64,000 nt of DNA from Pseudomonas sp. PDM18 (GCF_014852585.1 NZ_JACVBX010000002.1:496001-560000), one strand, 5' to 3'. Counted from the first letter of the stretch, positions 42,976 through 52,042 are shown. A program made the numbers and translations. The notes: generated by a model not told the origin, from the sequence alone.

Positions 42976-45183
42976 TCACAGCAACTTGTCCAGGGTGATG
43001 GGCAGCTCGCGGATGCGTTTACCGGTTGCATGGTAGACGGCGTTGGCGACCGCTGCCGCCACGCCGACAATGCCGATTTCGCCCACGCCCTTGGAGCCCA
43101 GCGGGTTGACCACGGCATCCGGCTCGTCGACGAACAGCACCCGGATATCGCCGATATCCGCCTGCACTGGAAGGTGGTATTCGGCGAGATTGTGGTTCAT
43201 GAAGCGCCCCAGGCGATGATCCATCAGGCTGGCCTCGTGCAGCGCCATGCTCACACCCCAGACCACACCGCCGAGGATCTGGCTGCGCGCGGTTTTCGGG
43301 TTGACCACCCGGCCCGCCGCGATGGCACTGACCACGCGGCGCACGCGCACCGTGCCCAGCGCTTCGTCTACCGCGACCTCGACGAACACCGCCGAGTGGG
43401 TTGCCGTGGTGTAGCGTTGGCGCAGGGGCGACGGGTGCGCAGTAGCGCTGGCCTGCAAGCTGCCGTAGCGCTGGAACAGTTCGGTGAAGCTGACACGGTG
43501 CTCGGCGGTCTTCGCCTGCAATTGGCCGTCGCGGCACTGCACCTGGCCGTCGGAGAAATGCTGGAAGGGGCCGCAGGGCAGCTGTCGCGCCGCATCCAAC
43601 AGGTTCTGCCGCAGCGCCAGGCAGGCGTCGAGCACCGCGCTGCCCACCGACGACACGGTGAATGAGCCGCCCTGCAGCGGTGCCTGCGGCAATGAGGAAT
43701 CACCCAGCACGAAGCGCACCTTCTCCGGCGGCAGGCCGAGGGTTTCGGCGGCGATCTGGGTCATGGCGGTGTAGGTGCCGGTGCCAATGTCGGTGGTGGC
43801 GCTGGCGACCACCACGCCGCCGTTGGCTGTCAGGGCGGCGCTGGCGCTGGCGGGCATCTGCAACGCCTCCCAAACGCCAGTGGCCATGCCGAAGCCGATG
43901 CGCTGGTCGCCTTCGCGCAAGGTGCCGGGTGCGGGCATTTGCGCCGGCCAGCCGAACTGCCGAGCACCCTCGCTGTAACAGTCGCGCAGCGCCTTGCTGG
44001 AATAGGGCTTGCCGAGGTTCTGGTTGGTGTCGGTAAAGTTGATCAGGCGCAGGTGCAGCGGATTGATCCCGGCGGCCCAGGCCAGTTCGTCCATCGCGCA
44101 TTCCAGCGCATGGACCCCCTCTGCAGCACCGGGAGCGCGCATATCCAGCGGTGTGTAGACGTCCAGTGGCACCAGTCGATAAGTGAGACGAACGTTGTCG
44201 CAGCGATAGAGCATCCCCGACCACTCCGCGACATGCGCGGTGAACTGCTCGAAGCGCGAGGTCTGCCCCGTCACCTGGTGCACCAGGCCCAGCAGCCGTC
44301 CTGTTTCATCCGCGCCTAGCGTCAGGCGCTGGACGGTGCGCGGGCGGTAACCGAAGGTGAACTGTTGCTGGCGGGTCAGCACGACACGTACCGAGCGTTT
44401 CAGCTTGAGCGCTGCCATGGCCGCCAGCGGCAACTGGTACTGAGGGCGCAGACCGGAACCGAAGGCCCCACCGACGAAGGCCGCCTGCACCCGTACCTGC
44501 GAGGGCGCAAGCTTTAGCACGTGGCACAGATAGCTCTGGCTGTTCTGCGCGCCCTGGGTCTTGTCGTGCACCAGCAGGCTGCCGTCGCTCTGGACGATCA
44601 CCGTGGAAGCGTGCGGCTCCATGGGATTGTGGTGCTCCACCGGCAGCTCGTATTCGGCCTCGATGCGTACCGGCGCGCTACACAGCACACCATCGGCATC
44701 ACCGCGCGGCCCCGGCAGCTCGGCAGGTGCGGGAATGGCTTCTGCCTGGTTCTTGCGCAGATCGGTGGAGTGAGGCTGCGACTCGTACTCGACCTGCACC
44801 AGCGCGGCGGCATGCCGGGCGGCCTCCAGGTTGTCCGCCACGACCAGCGCCACCGGCTGGCCGTTGTACAGCACGCGGTCGTTGAACAGCGGGCGGAAGG
44901 AGGAGCCGTCGGCGGAATCCTGGTCTTCATAGCTGTCGTCATCGGCGGCCAGCGGCGGCCGGTTCAGGTGCGTCATCACCAGCTGCACGCCGGGCACGGC
45001 GCTGGCGGCCTGGCTGTCGATGGCGAGGATGCGGCCACGGGTGATGCTGCTGCTGACCACCGCGCCATGCAGCAGGCCATCTGCGAGGTACTCGGCGGCG
45101 TAGCGCGCGGCGCCGGTGACTTTCAGCGGGCCGTCGACGCGATCCAGCGGCATGCCGATGGGGCGGGGCAGTGGGCTGTTCAT
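42976..45183 (-). CDS. paoC: Molybdenum-cofactor subunit of a PaoC-like aldehyde dehydrogenase
   Basis: 735 residues, xanthine oxidase family large subunit, the same size as E. coli PaoC (YagR). Start MPLDRVDGPLKVTGAARYAAEY; substrate/MCD binding region FVGGAFGSGLRPQYQLPLAAMAALKLKR; RAPGAAEGVHALECAMDELAW; catalytic Glu in GSKGVGEIGIVGV near the C-terminus. It oxidises aldehydes to acids with the molybdopterin cytosine dinucleotide cofactor. Overlaps paoB by 4 bases (ATGA). Confidence 0.9.
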   Translation of the reverse strand: MNSPLPRPIGMPLDRVDGPLKVTGAARYAAEYLADGLLHGAVVSSSITRGRILAIDSQAASAVPGVQLVMTHLNRPPLAADDDSYEDQDSADGSSFRPLFNDRVLYNGQPVALVVADNLEAARHAAALVQVEYESQPHSTDLRKNQAEAIPAPAELPGPRGDADGVLCSAPVRIEAEYELPVEHHNPMEPHASTVIVQSDGSLLVHDKTQGAQNSQSYLCHVLKLAPSQVRVQAAFVGGAFGSGLRPQYQLPLAAMAALKLKRSVRVVLTRQQQFTFGYRPRTVQRLTLGADETGRLLGLVHQVTGQTSRFEQFTAHVAEWSGMLYRCDNVRLTYRLVPLDVYTPLDMRAPGAAEGVHALECAMDELAWAAGINPLHLRLINFTDTNQNLGKPYSSKALRDCYSEGARQFGWPAQMPAPGTLREGDQRIGFGMATGVWEALQMPASASAALTANGGVVVASATTDIGTGTYTAMTQIAAETLGLPPEKVRFVLGDSSLPQAPLQGGSFTVSSVGSAVLDACLALRQNLLDAARQLPCGPFQHFSDGQVQCRDGQLQAKTAEHRVSFTELFQRYGSLQASATAHPSPLRQRYTTATHSAVFVEVAVDEALGTVRVRRVVSAIAAGRVVNPKTARSQILGGVVWGVSMALHEASLMDHRLGRFMNHNLAEYHLPVQADIGDIRVLFVDEPDAVVNPLGSKGVGEIGIVGVAAAVANAVYHATGKRIRELPITLDKLL

Positions 45184-46166
45184 TGCGCACCTCCGGCTGC
45201 CTGCTGCAGCGTGCGGACGATGCTGCGCCGCGCCAGTTCCACCTTGAAGGCGTTGTCGCTCAGCGGTTTGGCCTTGCGCAGAAAGTGCTCGGCGCAGCGC
45301 TGGAAGTGCGTCGTCTCGGGAGGGTTGCCCAGCAACAGGTCCTCCGCCTCGGCATCGCGCCAGGGTTTGTGCGCCACGCCGCCCAGGGCGATGTTGACCT
45401 GGGCGATGCGCCCGTCGCCGTCGAGCAGCAGGCCAACCGCCACCGACACCAGCGCGAATGCATAGGAGGCGCGATCACGCACCTTGAGGTAGGCGCAGTG
45501 CTGCGCAAAGCCTTCGCCGGGCAGTTCGATGCCCAGCACCAGCTCGTCGTCGGCGAGGATGTTGTCCTCCTGCGGGCGGCTGCCGGGCAGACGGTGGAAC
45601 TGCTCGAAGGACAGGCAGCGCTGCGCCTGCGGGCCGCGCACGTGGACCACGGCATTCAGCGCGGCCAGTGCCACGCACAGGTCGGACGGATGCACCGCCA
45701 CGCACTGCTCGCTGGCGCCGAGGATGGCGTGCTGGCGATTCAGGCCGTCCTTCGCCGGGCAGCCGCTGCCGGGCTCGCGCTTGTTGCAGGGAACGGCGCG
45801 GTCGTAGAAGTAGTGGCAGCGGGTGCGCTGCAGCAGGTTGCCGCCGGTGCTGGCCATGTTGCGCAGCTGCGGCGAGGCGCCGGCGAGAATGGCGCGGCTG
45901 ATCAGCGGGTAGCGCTCGACCACCTGCGGGCTGGCAGCGAGCGTGGCGTTGTCCACCAAGGCGCCGACGTAGAGGCCGCCGGCCTCCGTGTCACGCAGTT
46001 CGCGCAGGGGCAGGGCGTTGATGTCGATCAGCCGCTCGGGGCGTTCCACCCCTTCCTTCATCAGGTCCACGAGGTTGGTGCCGCCGGCGATGAAGCGGCT
46101 GCGCGGGCCGGCCAGTGCCACGGCCTCGTCGATACCGGCGGGGCGGCTGTAGGCGAAGGGAGTCAT
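45180..46166 (-). CDS. paoB: FAD-binding subunit of a PaoB-like aldehyde dehydrogenase
   Basis: 328 residues, CO-dehydrogenase flavoprotein (medium-chain) type: FIAGGTNLVDLMKEGVERPERLIDI, ASTGGNLLQRTRCHYFY. The insertion RTRCHYFYDRAVPCNKREPGSGC supplies Cys residues for the extra [4Fe-4S] cluster that distinguishes PaoB/HcrB. It passes electrons from the molybdenum site to FAD. Overlaps paoA by 4 bases and paoC by 4 bases. Confidence 0.9.
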   Translation of the reverse strand: MTPFAYSRPAGIDEAVALAGPRSRFIAGGTNLVDLMKEGVERPERLIDINALPLRELRDTEAGGLYVGALVDNATLAASPQVVERYPLISRAILAGASPQLRNMASTGGNLLQRTRCHYFYDRAVPCNKREPGSGCPAKDGLNRQHAILGASEQCVAVHPSDLCVALAALNAVVHVRGPQAQRCLSFEQFHRLPGSRPQEDNILADDELVLGIELPGEGFAQHCAYLKVRDRASYAFALVSVAVGLLLDGDGRIAQVNIALGGVAHKPWRDAEAEDLLLGNPPETTHFQRCAEHFLRKAKPLSDNAFKVELARRSIVRTLQQAAGGAQ

Positions 46167-46669
46167 AGGTCCTCCAGGCGGCTGGCGGGCAGGGCATCCT
46201 CGATGGCGTCGAGGATGTTCGGGTAGGCACCGCAACGGCAGAGATTGCCGCTCATGCGCTCGCGCAGGTCGTCGCGGTCGTGGGGCACCGGTTCCCTGGC
46301 CAGGGCGACCGCCGAGCAGATCTGCCCTGGCGTGCAGTAACCGCACTGGAAGGCGTCGTGGCGGATGAATGCGGCTTGCATCGGATGCAGTTCGTCATCG
46401 CGAGCCAGGCCCTCGATGGTGGTCAGCCGGTGGCCGCCGAGCATCACGGCCAACAACAGGCAGGCGTTAACCCGGCGGCCGTCCAGCAGCACCGTGCAGG
46501 CGCCGCACTGGCCGTGATCGCAGCCTTTCTTGCTGCCGGTGAGTTGCAGCTGCTCGCGCAGCAGGTCGAGGGTGGTGGTCCAGGGCAGCACCTGAAGCTG
46601 CCGTTCCTCGCCGTTGAGGATCAGGCGAATACTCTGTGCCGCCATGGACGGTGCGCGATTCCCAGTCAT
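46163..46669 (-). CDS. paoA: 2Fe-2S subunit of a PaoA-like aldehyde dehydrogenase
   Basis: 168 residues with a plant-ferredoxin [2Fe-2S] site (GCDHGQCGACTVLLDGRRVNAC) and a four-helix [2Fe-2S] domain (CGYCTPGQICSA..SGNLCRCGAYPNILDAI). The ATG at 46669 has GGAGG upstream. Unlike E. coli PaoA it has no twin-arginine signal peptide (N-terminus MTGNRAPSMAAQSIRLILNG), so this complex may stay in the cytoplasm. Divergent from the GGDEF-EAL gene. Confidence 0.9.
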   Translation of the reverse strand: MTGNRAPSMAAQSIRLILNGEERQLQVLPWTTTLDLLREQLQLTGSKKGCDHGQCGACTVLLDGRRVNACLLLAVMLGGHRLTTIEGLARDDELHPMQAAFIRHDAFQCGYCTPGQICSAVALAREPVPHDRDDLRERMSGNLCRCGAYPNILDAIEDALPASRLEDL

Positions 46670-46829
46670 GGAGCCTCCAAAGGATGGGTGGCTTGCCTGG
46701 GCTGTGAGTGAGGGGATGGCCGATGGTTCGGAAATTCCGCGCGAACGGTCGGCGCGCCGTCGCTCCTTCGGTTTGAACATCGGCCCGCCCCGTTACTCCT
46801 AGTGGTAAGTCCTCCCAGAAGAGACGCCG

Positions 46830-49379
46830 ATGAATACCCACGTCACCCGGCACGCCGCGCCACGCGAGATATCCGCCCAGCGCACCGTCACCTGGCACCT
46901 GACGCTGTTCATCCTGATACTGATCGGGGCGCTGGGAGTAAGCGGCGCGGTGATGGGGCGCATTGCCTCGCTGCAGGACCAGATGGCTCGCGAGCAAACG
47001 CGCTTCTACGCTGGCAAGGCATTGCAGAACCGCATCGCCGCATCTGAATCGCTGATCCGCACCTACGCCTTCTGGAACGATGCCTACCGCTACCTCAATC
47101 CGCCGCTCAACACCGACTGGGCCTACCGCGAGGACAACGTCGGCCCGCTGCTGTACACCGCCAACGAGTACGAACTGGTCTGCGTACTCAACCAGGCGGG
47201 CGAGGAGTACGTGATGCTCGACGGCCAGCCGACTCGCAGTCACTGCGCCGGCGAGATGCCGGTGAACCTCGATGAACTGCGCGAAGCCGCCACGGAGGCC
47301 GCGCGGCATGATGCGGTGGTAACGCGTTACGTGACCCTGGGCGGTCAGCCAGCCATTGCCACCGCTGCGCTGGTCCGACCGACCCGAGCCGACCCGCCTC
47401 TGGACGGTCCGTTGATGATCTTCGTCGACCGGCTCACCCCCGCCAAACTTCAGAAAGTGGCGCGGGATTTCGGCCTGGCCGTACTGGAGGTACGCGCCGA
47501 CGACGCGCGGATCAGCGACGGCAGTGCCGTCAGCCTGGGTAATTCGGGCTTCGAACTGAGCTGGCACACACCCACGCCCGGCAGCGACATGCTGCAGCGC
47601 CTGGCCGGCAGCTGGGCGGTGGTGGTACTGCTGCTGTTGGTTTTCCTGGTCTGGCTGGTTCGCGCCTCCATGGCCAATGCCCGGGTGGTGGATCATTACC
47701 AGCGCAGCCTGAAGGCCAGCAACCAGGCGCTGGAGACCAGCGAGCAGCGCTTCAAGGCAATCGCCGAGGCGAGTTCCGACTGGATCTGGGAAATCGACGA
47801 GAACTTCCGCCTTAGCTATCTTTCCGCGCGCTTCGAAACTCTCACCGGCTACCGCATCAACGACTGGCTGGGCCGACGCATTGACGATCTGATCACCTGC
47901 GACACGACGAGCCTGGTCGCCTGGCTGGAGAAAGTCCCCCAGCAAGGCCATTCCACCACCCTGACCTGCGGGTTCCGAGACGCCCACGGGCTGCGGCGCA
48001 TCTGCAAGTTCACCGCCTCCGGGGCGGGCGGGCTCGGTTATCGCGGTACCAGCGCGGACATCACCCATGAGGTCGAGGCCCACGCGCGCATCCAGCACCT
48101 GTCGCTTCACGATGCCCTGACCGGGCTGCCCAACCGCGCCAAGCTCGCCAGCTTCATGGATGACCTGCTGGGCAGCGGTCGCGAGGAACAGCTGGCGGTG
48201 CTGATGCTAGACCTGGATCGCTTCAAACCCATCAACGACACGCTCGGCCACCCGGCGGGCGATGCCGTGCTGCAGATAGTTGCCGAGCGCCTGCGCGACT
48301 CGATTCGCGGCGAGGACCTGGTGGCGCGCCTGGGTGGCGACGAATTCGTCATCGTCGACAGTCAGTCCCAGGGGCGCGCTGACGCCGAGGCTTTCTGCCG
48401 GCGCCTGGTGGACATCATCAATCAGCCCATCGAATACAACGGCAACCTCCTGCACATCGGCACCAGCATCGGCATCGTGCTTTCGGGCGACGCCCATGGC
48501 GATGCCCAGAACCTGCTGCGCTGTGCGGACGTGGCGATGTACGAGGCCAAGACCGCCGGACGCAACGCCTGGCGCTTCTATTCCGAGCACATGGACCTGC
48601 AACTGAAGGCGCGCAAACGCAGCGAGACCGAACTGCGCGAAGCCCTTCGCGAGGGGCAGTTGGAGCTTTACTACCAGCCGCGCTACCGGGTTGGCGACCT
48701 CGCGATCGTCTCCGCCGAAGCGCTGCTGCGCTGGAATCACCCTGCGCGCGGGCTGGTGGGGCCGGATGAGTTCATCAAGCTGGCGGAAGAGAGTGACCTG
48801 ATCGTCGATATCGGCGAGTGGGTCTTGCGCGAGGCTTGTCGCGAAGCCGCCGGCTGGCCCGAATCGATGCTGGTGTCGGTGAACATCTCGCCCAGTCAGT
48901 TCACCCACGCGGACATCGTCAGCCAGGTGAAGGGGGCGCTGGTGGATTCCGGGCTGGCTGCCGAACGGCTGGAGTTGGAGGTCACCGAGAACACCATGCT
49001 GGGCGACGTGGAAGGCGCGTTGCTGACCATGCAGGCGCTCAAGGAACTAGGGGTGAAGCTGAACATGGACGACTTCGGCACGGGTTACTCGTCCCTGGGC
49101 TACCTTCGCGCCTACCCGTTCGACAGCATCAAGATCGACCGCCGCTTCGTCGCCACCCTCGATACCACCGGCCGAGACCGCTCCATCGTCCAGGCCATCA
49201 TCGGGCTGGGCAGGGCGCTGAACCTCGCCGTCACCGCCGAAGGGGTGGAAACCCAAGATCAGCTGCGCATCCTCGAAGACGAGCAATGCGGCGAAGTGCA
49301 AGGATTCCTGTTCAGCGAAGCGGTTGACCGGAAAAGCCTGGCTCGCCTGCTGGTGAAAACGCCGCCAGCGGCGGGTTAG
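46830..49379 (+). CDS. CHASE4-PAS-GGDEF-EAL cyclic-di-GMP enzyme
   Basis: 849 residues. Transmembrane segments near 22-44 (TWHLTLFILILIGALGVSGAV) and 262-282 (WAVVVLLLLVFLVWLV) bracket a periplasmic CHASE4 domain with DNVGPLLYTANEYELVCVLNQ. PAS near 305-420 (FKAIAEASSDWIWEIDENFRLSYLS). GGDEF domain near 430-590 with intact RLGGDEF near 502. EAL domain near 605-845 with EALLRW near 629 and DDFGTGYSS near 748. Both catalytic motifs look intact, so it may make or break c-di-GMP in response to a periplasmic signal. Divergent from paoA. Confidence 0.92.
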   Translation: MNTHVTRHAAPREISAQRTVTWHLTLFILILIGALGVSGAVMGRIASLQDQMAREQTRFYAGKALQNRIAASESLIRTYAFWNDAYRYLNPPLNTDWAYREDNVGPLLYTANEYELVCVLNQAGEEYVMLDGQPTRSHCAGEMPVNLDELREAATEAARHDAVVTRYVTLGGQPAIATAALVRPTRADPPLDGPLMIFVDRLTPAKLQKVARDFGLAVLEVRADDARISDGSAVSLGNSGFELSWHTPTPGSDMLQRLAGSWAVVVLLLLVFLVWLVRASMANARVVDHYQRSLKASNQALETSEQRFKAIAEASSDWIWEIDENFRLSYLSARFETLTGYRINDWLGRRIDDLITCDTTSLVAWLEKVPQQGHSTTLTCGFRDAHGLRRICKFTASGAGGLGYRGTSADITHEVEAHARIQHLSLHDALTGLPNRAKLASFMDDLLGSGREEQLAVLMLDLDRFKPINDTLGHPAGDAVLQIVAERLRDSIRGEDLVARLGGDEFVIVDSQSQGRADAEAFCRRLVDIINQPIEYNGNLLHIGTSIGIVLSGDAHGDAQNLLRCADVAMYEAKTAGRNAWRFYSEHMDLQLKARKRSETELREALREGQLELYYQPRYRVGDLAIVSAEALLRWNHPARGLVGPDEFIKLAEESDLIVDIGEWVLREACREAAGWPESMLVSVNISPSQFTHADIVSQVKGALVDSGLAAERLELEVTENTMLGDVEGALLTMQALKELGVKLNMDDFGTGYSSLGYLRAYPFDSIKIDRRFVATLDTTGRDRSIVQAIIGLGRALNLAVTAEGVETQDQLRILEDEQCGEVQGFLFSEAVDRKSLARLLVKTPPAAG

Positions 49380-49421
49380 GGCGCACAGTGTGGAAGGCAC
49401 GGAAGATTGTATCGGCAGGAT

Positions 49422-49447
49422 AAAAAAGGCCCCGTCGAAAAGGGACC
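49422..49447 (-). terminator. Intrinsic terminator on the minus strand
   Basis: On the minus strand GGUCCC pairs with GGGGCC (one G-U) around an 8-base loop, followed by six U. No protein gene on this strand ends here, so it belongs to the proposed small RNA. Confidence 0.65.
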
Positions 49448-49527
49448 AGGGGAAAATCTGGAAAGTGCCTTTACCCTGACAGCCTGCGCTGTCGCGCCAA
49501 GCAACTCGTGGCGATAGACCGTTTCAG
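49422..49527 (-). ncRNA. Candidate structured small RNA
   Basis: About 105 nt on the minus strand in the 384-base gap between the GGDEF-EAL gene and a receiver gene. Three hairpins in a row: CGCCA..TGGCG (near 49496-49514), GACAGC..GCTGTC (near 49479-49494), and a terminator (49422-49447) with six U. A -10-like CATATG sits near 49535-49540. Single-stranded CUGAAACGG and AAAGGCAC segments could be targets or protein sites. It could be a relative of a known Pseudomonas sRNA such as RgsA, but I cannot confirm identity. The rest of the gap (49530-49760) shows no gene. Confidence 0.5.
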
Positions 49528-49763
49528 TTGAGGGCATATGTTCCGTCAAGCTTGGCAATGCCTTGCCCGGAAATCAGCCCGCTCCGACCGGGCATTCTGC
49601 ATCGAGCCAAACCCCTCATTCGGGCTTTCTGCTGCTAGCACCGTGCGATCACCCTGCCCACGAACGGCTCTGCGCCAGGCCTCTGGCCATCAATGCCAGA
49701 CAGGCGCGGAACTTGCTGCATGATCGACTCCGAAAGCCCGCACTCGAAAAGGGAGAGCACGAT

Positions 49764-50156
49764 ATGCAAACACTCGACAGCAAGATGGTGCTGGTCCTCG
49801 AGGAAAGGCCCGAGCAACTCCAGCGACTGGAAGATCATCTGCTCGGCCAGGGGCATGCGGTGCTCAGCGCCCTCAGTGAAGAAGAAGCCATCGAACACCT
49901 GGTGTCGTCCTCGGTCATCGATCTGTTCCTGATCGACGAACAACTCACCGGGCCGTTGTCCGGAGCCGCGCTGATCGAAGCCTGCCTTCCGCTACGGCCG
50001 CGCATGCGCGTGCTGGTGCTCTCGCCCTGGGCGGAGAAAGGCGAGGAGGGCGCACCGTACCCCGTGCTGCCAAAGTCGGCGGACCTTGACGAACTGCAAG
50101 GCGCCATTCAGCGCACGTTGCTCAGCCCGCCCGTACAACCGTGGATGCTGAACTAG
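49764..50156 (+). CDS. Receiver-domain-only protein
   Basis: 130 residues from the ATG at 49764 with GGGAGAG upstream. MVLVLEERPEQLQRLEDHLLGQGHAVLSALSEEEAIEHL..IDLFLIDEQLTGPLSGAALIEACLPLRPRMRVLVLSPW resembles a CheY fold, with the Asp of LIDEQ as likely phosphoacceptor and a Lys in LPKSADLDEL. The acidic N-terminal pair is reduced (EE), so it may be a degenerate receiver. No output domain. Partner kinase unknown. Confidence 0.75.
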   Translation: MQTLDSKMVLVLEERPEQLQRLEDHLLGQGHAVLSALSEEEAIEHLVSSSVIDLFLIDEQLTGPLSGAALIEACLPLRPRMRVLVLSPWAEKGEEGAPYPVLPKSADLDELQGAIQRTLLSPPVQPWMLN

Positions 50157-50217
50157 ACTCTTGCGCCAAAGGCCGTCCGATCAGCGGAATGGCCGTCTTA
50201 ACCGGGGAGGAAGCACC

Positions 50218-50391
50218 ATGCATGCATACCTGATCCGCTATAGCCGCAACGGCCAACCCATGAGCACTGTGCTGCGACAGGAAAGCCTGAGTCGCGAGCA
50301 GGCACAGAAGTTCGTCCGTGCGCTGCATGGCCCGGTCGGGCGCGATTCGCGCTCGGATATCCAGGTGAGCGAGGTGCTCTGCACCCAGTGA
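50218..50391 (+). CDS. Small hypothetical protein
   Basis: 57 residues with a strong ribosome site (GGGGAGGAAG) 5 bases before the ATG and an intrinsic terminator 30 bases after the stop codon. Starts MHAYLIRYSRNGQPMSTVLRQESLSREQAQKF. No family recognised. Expression signals make it a credible gene. Confidence 0.7.
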   Translation: MHAYLIRYSRNGQPMSTVLRQESLSREQAQKFVRALHGPVGRDSRSDIQVSEVLCTQ

Positions 50392-50414
50392 CCAGACTGT
50401 CGGCATGGCACTTC

Positions 50415-50451
50415 ATGAAAAACGGCGCCGATCCTTCGGCGCCGTTTTCGT
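50415..50451. terminator. Bidirectional intrinsic terminator
   Basis: AAAAACGGCGCCG ATCCTT CGGCGCCGTTTTCGTTATT: an 8-bp GC stem flanked by A-rich and T-rich tracts. It serves the small plus-strand gene ending at 50391 and can serve the minus-strand KGG gene ending at 50517. Confidence 0.85.
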
Positions 50452-50516
50452 TATTGCGGAGAATCAACGATGTGCGGTGAGCCGGCGAGTGCCGATGCGC
50501 CTCGCCAACTCGGCGA

Positions 50517-50684
50517 TCAGTGGCCGCCTTGGCTGCGCTGACCTCCCTTGCGGCCCGCGTCGGATGCGCGAGCCGGATCATTCTTGAAGTTGCCGCCACT
50601 GTGTTGACCGCCTTTTCTGCCGGCTTCGGAAGCACGCTGGGGGTCTTCTGCAAAGTTGCCTTTACCGCCTCTATGTTCGGCCAT
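50517..50684 (-). CDS. KGG-motif stress protein (con-10/YciG-like)
   Basis: 55 residues. Start MAEHRGGKGNFAEDPQRASEAGRKGGQHSGGNFKNDPARASDAGRKGGQRSQGGH shows tandem KGG repeats, a small hydrophilic family linked to stress and stationary phase in bacteria and conidiation in fungi. The ATG at 50684 has GGAG 9 bases upstream. Function at molecular level is not known. Confidence 0.85.
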   Translation of the reverse strand: MAEHRGGKGNFAEDPQRASEAGRKGGQHSGGNFKNDPARASDAGRKGGQRSQGGH

Positions 50685-51032
50685 GAGAACTACTCCGTGG
50701 GCAATGTGCGTGGGAAATGTCCGTAAGAATTGGACAGGCGAATGTCGTGCACTCCCTTCATCCGAGACATATTGCGCAGGCGGGTTCGACCCTTTTTCAG
50801 AACGATCCGTCATGGCTCCGACGAAAAGCCGTTATATGTAAAGTCTTGCCGTCGGTCCGGGGTGGTTTATTGGCGATGCCGGAGAATTGCTGTTGCACTT
50901 GGTTCAAGCCGCTCAAATCCTTGACCTTTGCAGGTTCAGCAACGAACGCGGCGCCGGCGGTAGTGGCCAATGGCTGCGGTTTCATTCCTGGCGCAGCGGC
51001 GCAAGATGGGCGCAGAAATGCAGGAGAAGCTG
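50685..51032. other. Gap with no supported gene
   Basis: 348 bases between the divergent KGG gene and the next small plus-strand gene. It should hold promoters for both. A 62-residue minus-strand frame starting at 50985 is possible but lacks a properly spaced ribosome site, so it is not called. Confidence 0.5.
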
Positions 51033-51257
51033 ATGAACCCGCCAAGCTGTCACGACGTCGCCGACCTCCTTCACAGGAGCTACCCACTGTTCGACTTCAC
51101 CTGCGACCGCCAGGAAGACGGCCGTTATCTGATCAGTCTCCAGAGTCGCTACACCTCCACGCCACGAACCAACGTGATCGGTATTCACGGACGTGAGCTG
51201 CGCACGGATCGACAGGTGAGGGACCTTGGCATGGAACTGATCTGCGGTCTGATGTAA
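51033..51257 (+). CDS. Small hypothetical protein
   Basis: 74 residues from the ATG at 51033, which has AGGAGAAGC upstream. MNPPSCHDVADLLHRSYPLFDFTCDRQEDGRYLISLQSRYTSTPRTNVIGIHGRELRTDRQV. No family recognised. Converges on the next minus-strand gene with 6 bases between. Confidence 0.65.
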   Translation: MNPPSCHDVADLLHRSYPLFDFTCDRQEDGRYLISLQSRYTSTPRTNVIGIHGRELRTDRQVRDLGMELICGLM

Positions 51258-51263
51258 GGCTTT

Positions 51264-51524
51264 TCAGACGACCCTTTTGCGCAACCGGGCGATAAGCTTC
51301 TGCCGCTGCTCAGCGTCGGCTTCCCAGACCTTGCCGTCCAGGGCATGGCAGATCAGCCAGATTTCCTCGTTGTTGAGCATCACCGCGCCACCACCGGACT
51401 CCGCCCGGCGTTTGCGATATGCGGCCTGTTTCTCGGCGTTGGTCATGGCGCCTTCCTTGCGAGGCCGTCCTTTGCGCGGTGCTTCGAAGGCGTCGCGGGT
51501 GGCTCTGTCCTTGGCGTCTTTCAT
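51264..51524 (-). CDS. Small basic protein, possible DNA-binding autoregulator
   Basis: 86 residues from the ATG at 51524 (AAGGA 8 bases upstream). N-terminal half is basic with an AT-hook-like GRPRK and NAEKQAAYRKRR; C-terminal half EEIWLICHALDGKVWEADAEQRQKLIARLRKRVV is helical. Directly upstream lie two perfect GTAACGCGTTAC palindromes 33 bp apart (from 51545). Together these suggest a small regulator that controls its own gene, but no known family was recognised and this is inference. Confidence 0.7.
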   Translation of the reverse strand: MKDAKDRATRDAFEAPRKGRPRKEGAMTNAEKQAAYRKRRAESGGGAVMLNNEEIWLICHALDGKVWEADAEQRQKLIARLRKRVV

Positions 51525-51544
51525 CGGGGTTCCTTGGTAGTAGA

Positions 51545-51589
51545 GTAACGCGTTACTGTTATTCATGCGGCCTTGTGGTAACGCGTTAC
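51545..51589. promoter_or_regulatory. Two GTAACGCGTTAC palindromes, 33 bp apart
   Basis: Perfect 12-bp palindromes at 51545-51556 and 51578-51589. They lie between the small basic protein gene (start 51524) and a divergent small gene (start 51710). A second pair with the same 33-bp offset lies at 56343-56387. Spacing near three helical turns suits cooperative repressor binding. Confidence 0.65.
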
Positions 51590-51709
51590 TTATCATAGCT
51601 ACCGCTGCAAGCCTCGCCAATCGTCGGCTGGCGCGATGAGCAAGGCAAAACCGGGCTATTCCTGCAATGCACACCCACAGGCACGCATTCACAAGGACGG
51701 GAGGCTGAC

Positions 51710-51949
51710 GTGGAACGACTGCGAAAGGTACTGATGGCCTCGGCTTTCAACGAGACCTGCGTCGTTCAGGTGCTGCGTGAGGCTGCACTCAAGGCCAGCA
51801 CTGCCGATACGGCAACCGCGCTGATGGCGGCCGCGCTGTTGCTGGAACACGACGCCGAAACCCTGCTTCACGCTGCCCACCGAATCGACCTTGTCCTGCA
51901 CCATGCCCCTGCCGAAAGCGGCACGATCACCCTGGTCGTAATGGACTGA
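51710..51949 (+). CDS. Small hypothetical protein
   Basis: 79 residues with a GTG start and GGGAGG upstream. MERLRKVLMASAFNETCVVQVLREAALKASTADTATALMAAALLLEHDAETLLHAAHRIDLVLHHAP is helical and Ala/Leu-rich, soluble. No family recognised. Divergent from the small basic protein gene across the palindrome pair. Confidence 0.6.
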   Translation: MERLRKVLMASAFNETCVVQVLREAALKASTADTATALMAAALLLEHDAETLLHAAHRIDLVLHHAPAESGTITLVVMD

Positions 51950-52042
51950 GCTGCTTGCCGATAGCCTGGCCAGCAGTCTCTTTGAACCACCGGCGCCGGC
52001 GCCCGGTCAGTGCTTGAAATACAGCTAGAACCCGGAGGCGCC

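Noticed and set aside
50797-50985. 62-residue minus-strand frame MKPQPLATTAGAAFV...
   Set aside because: AGGA touches the ATG with no spacing, no recognised family, and it lies in the promoter region of neighbouring genes.
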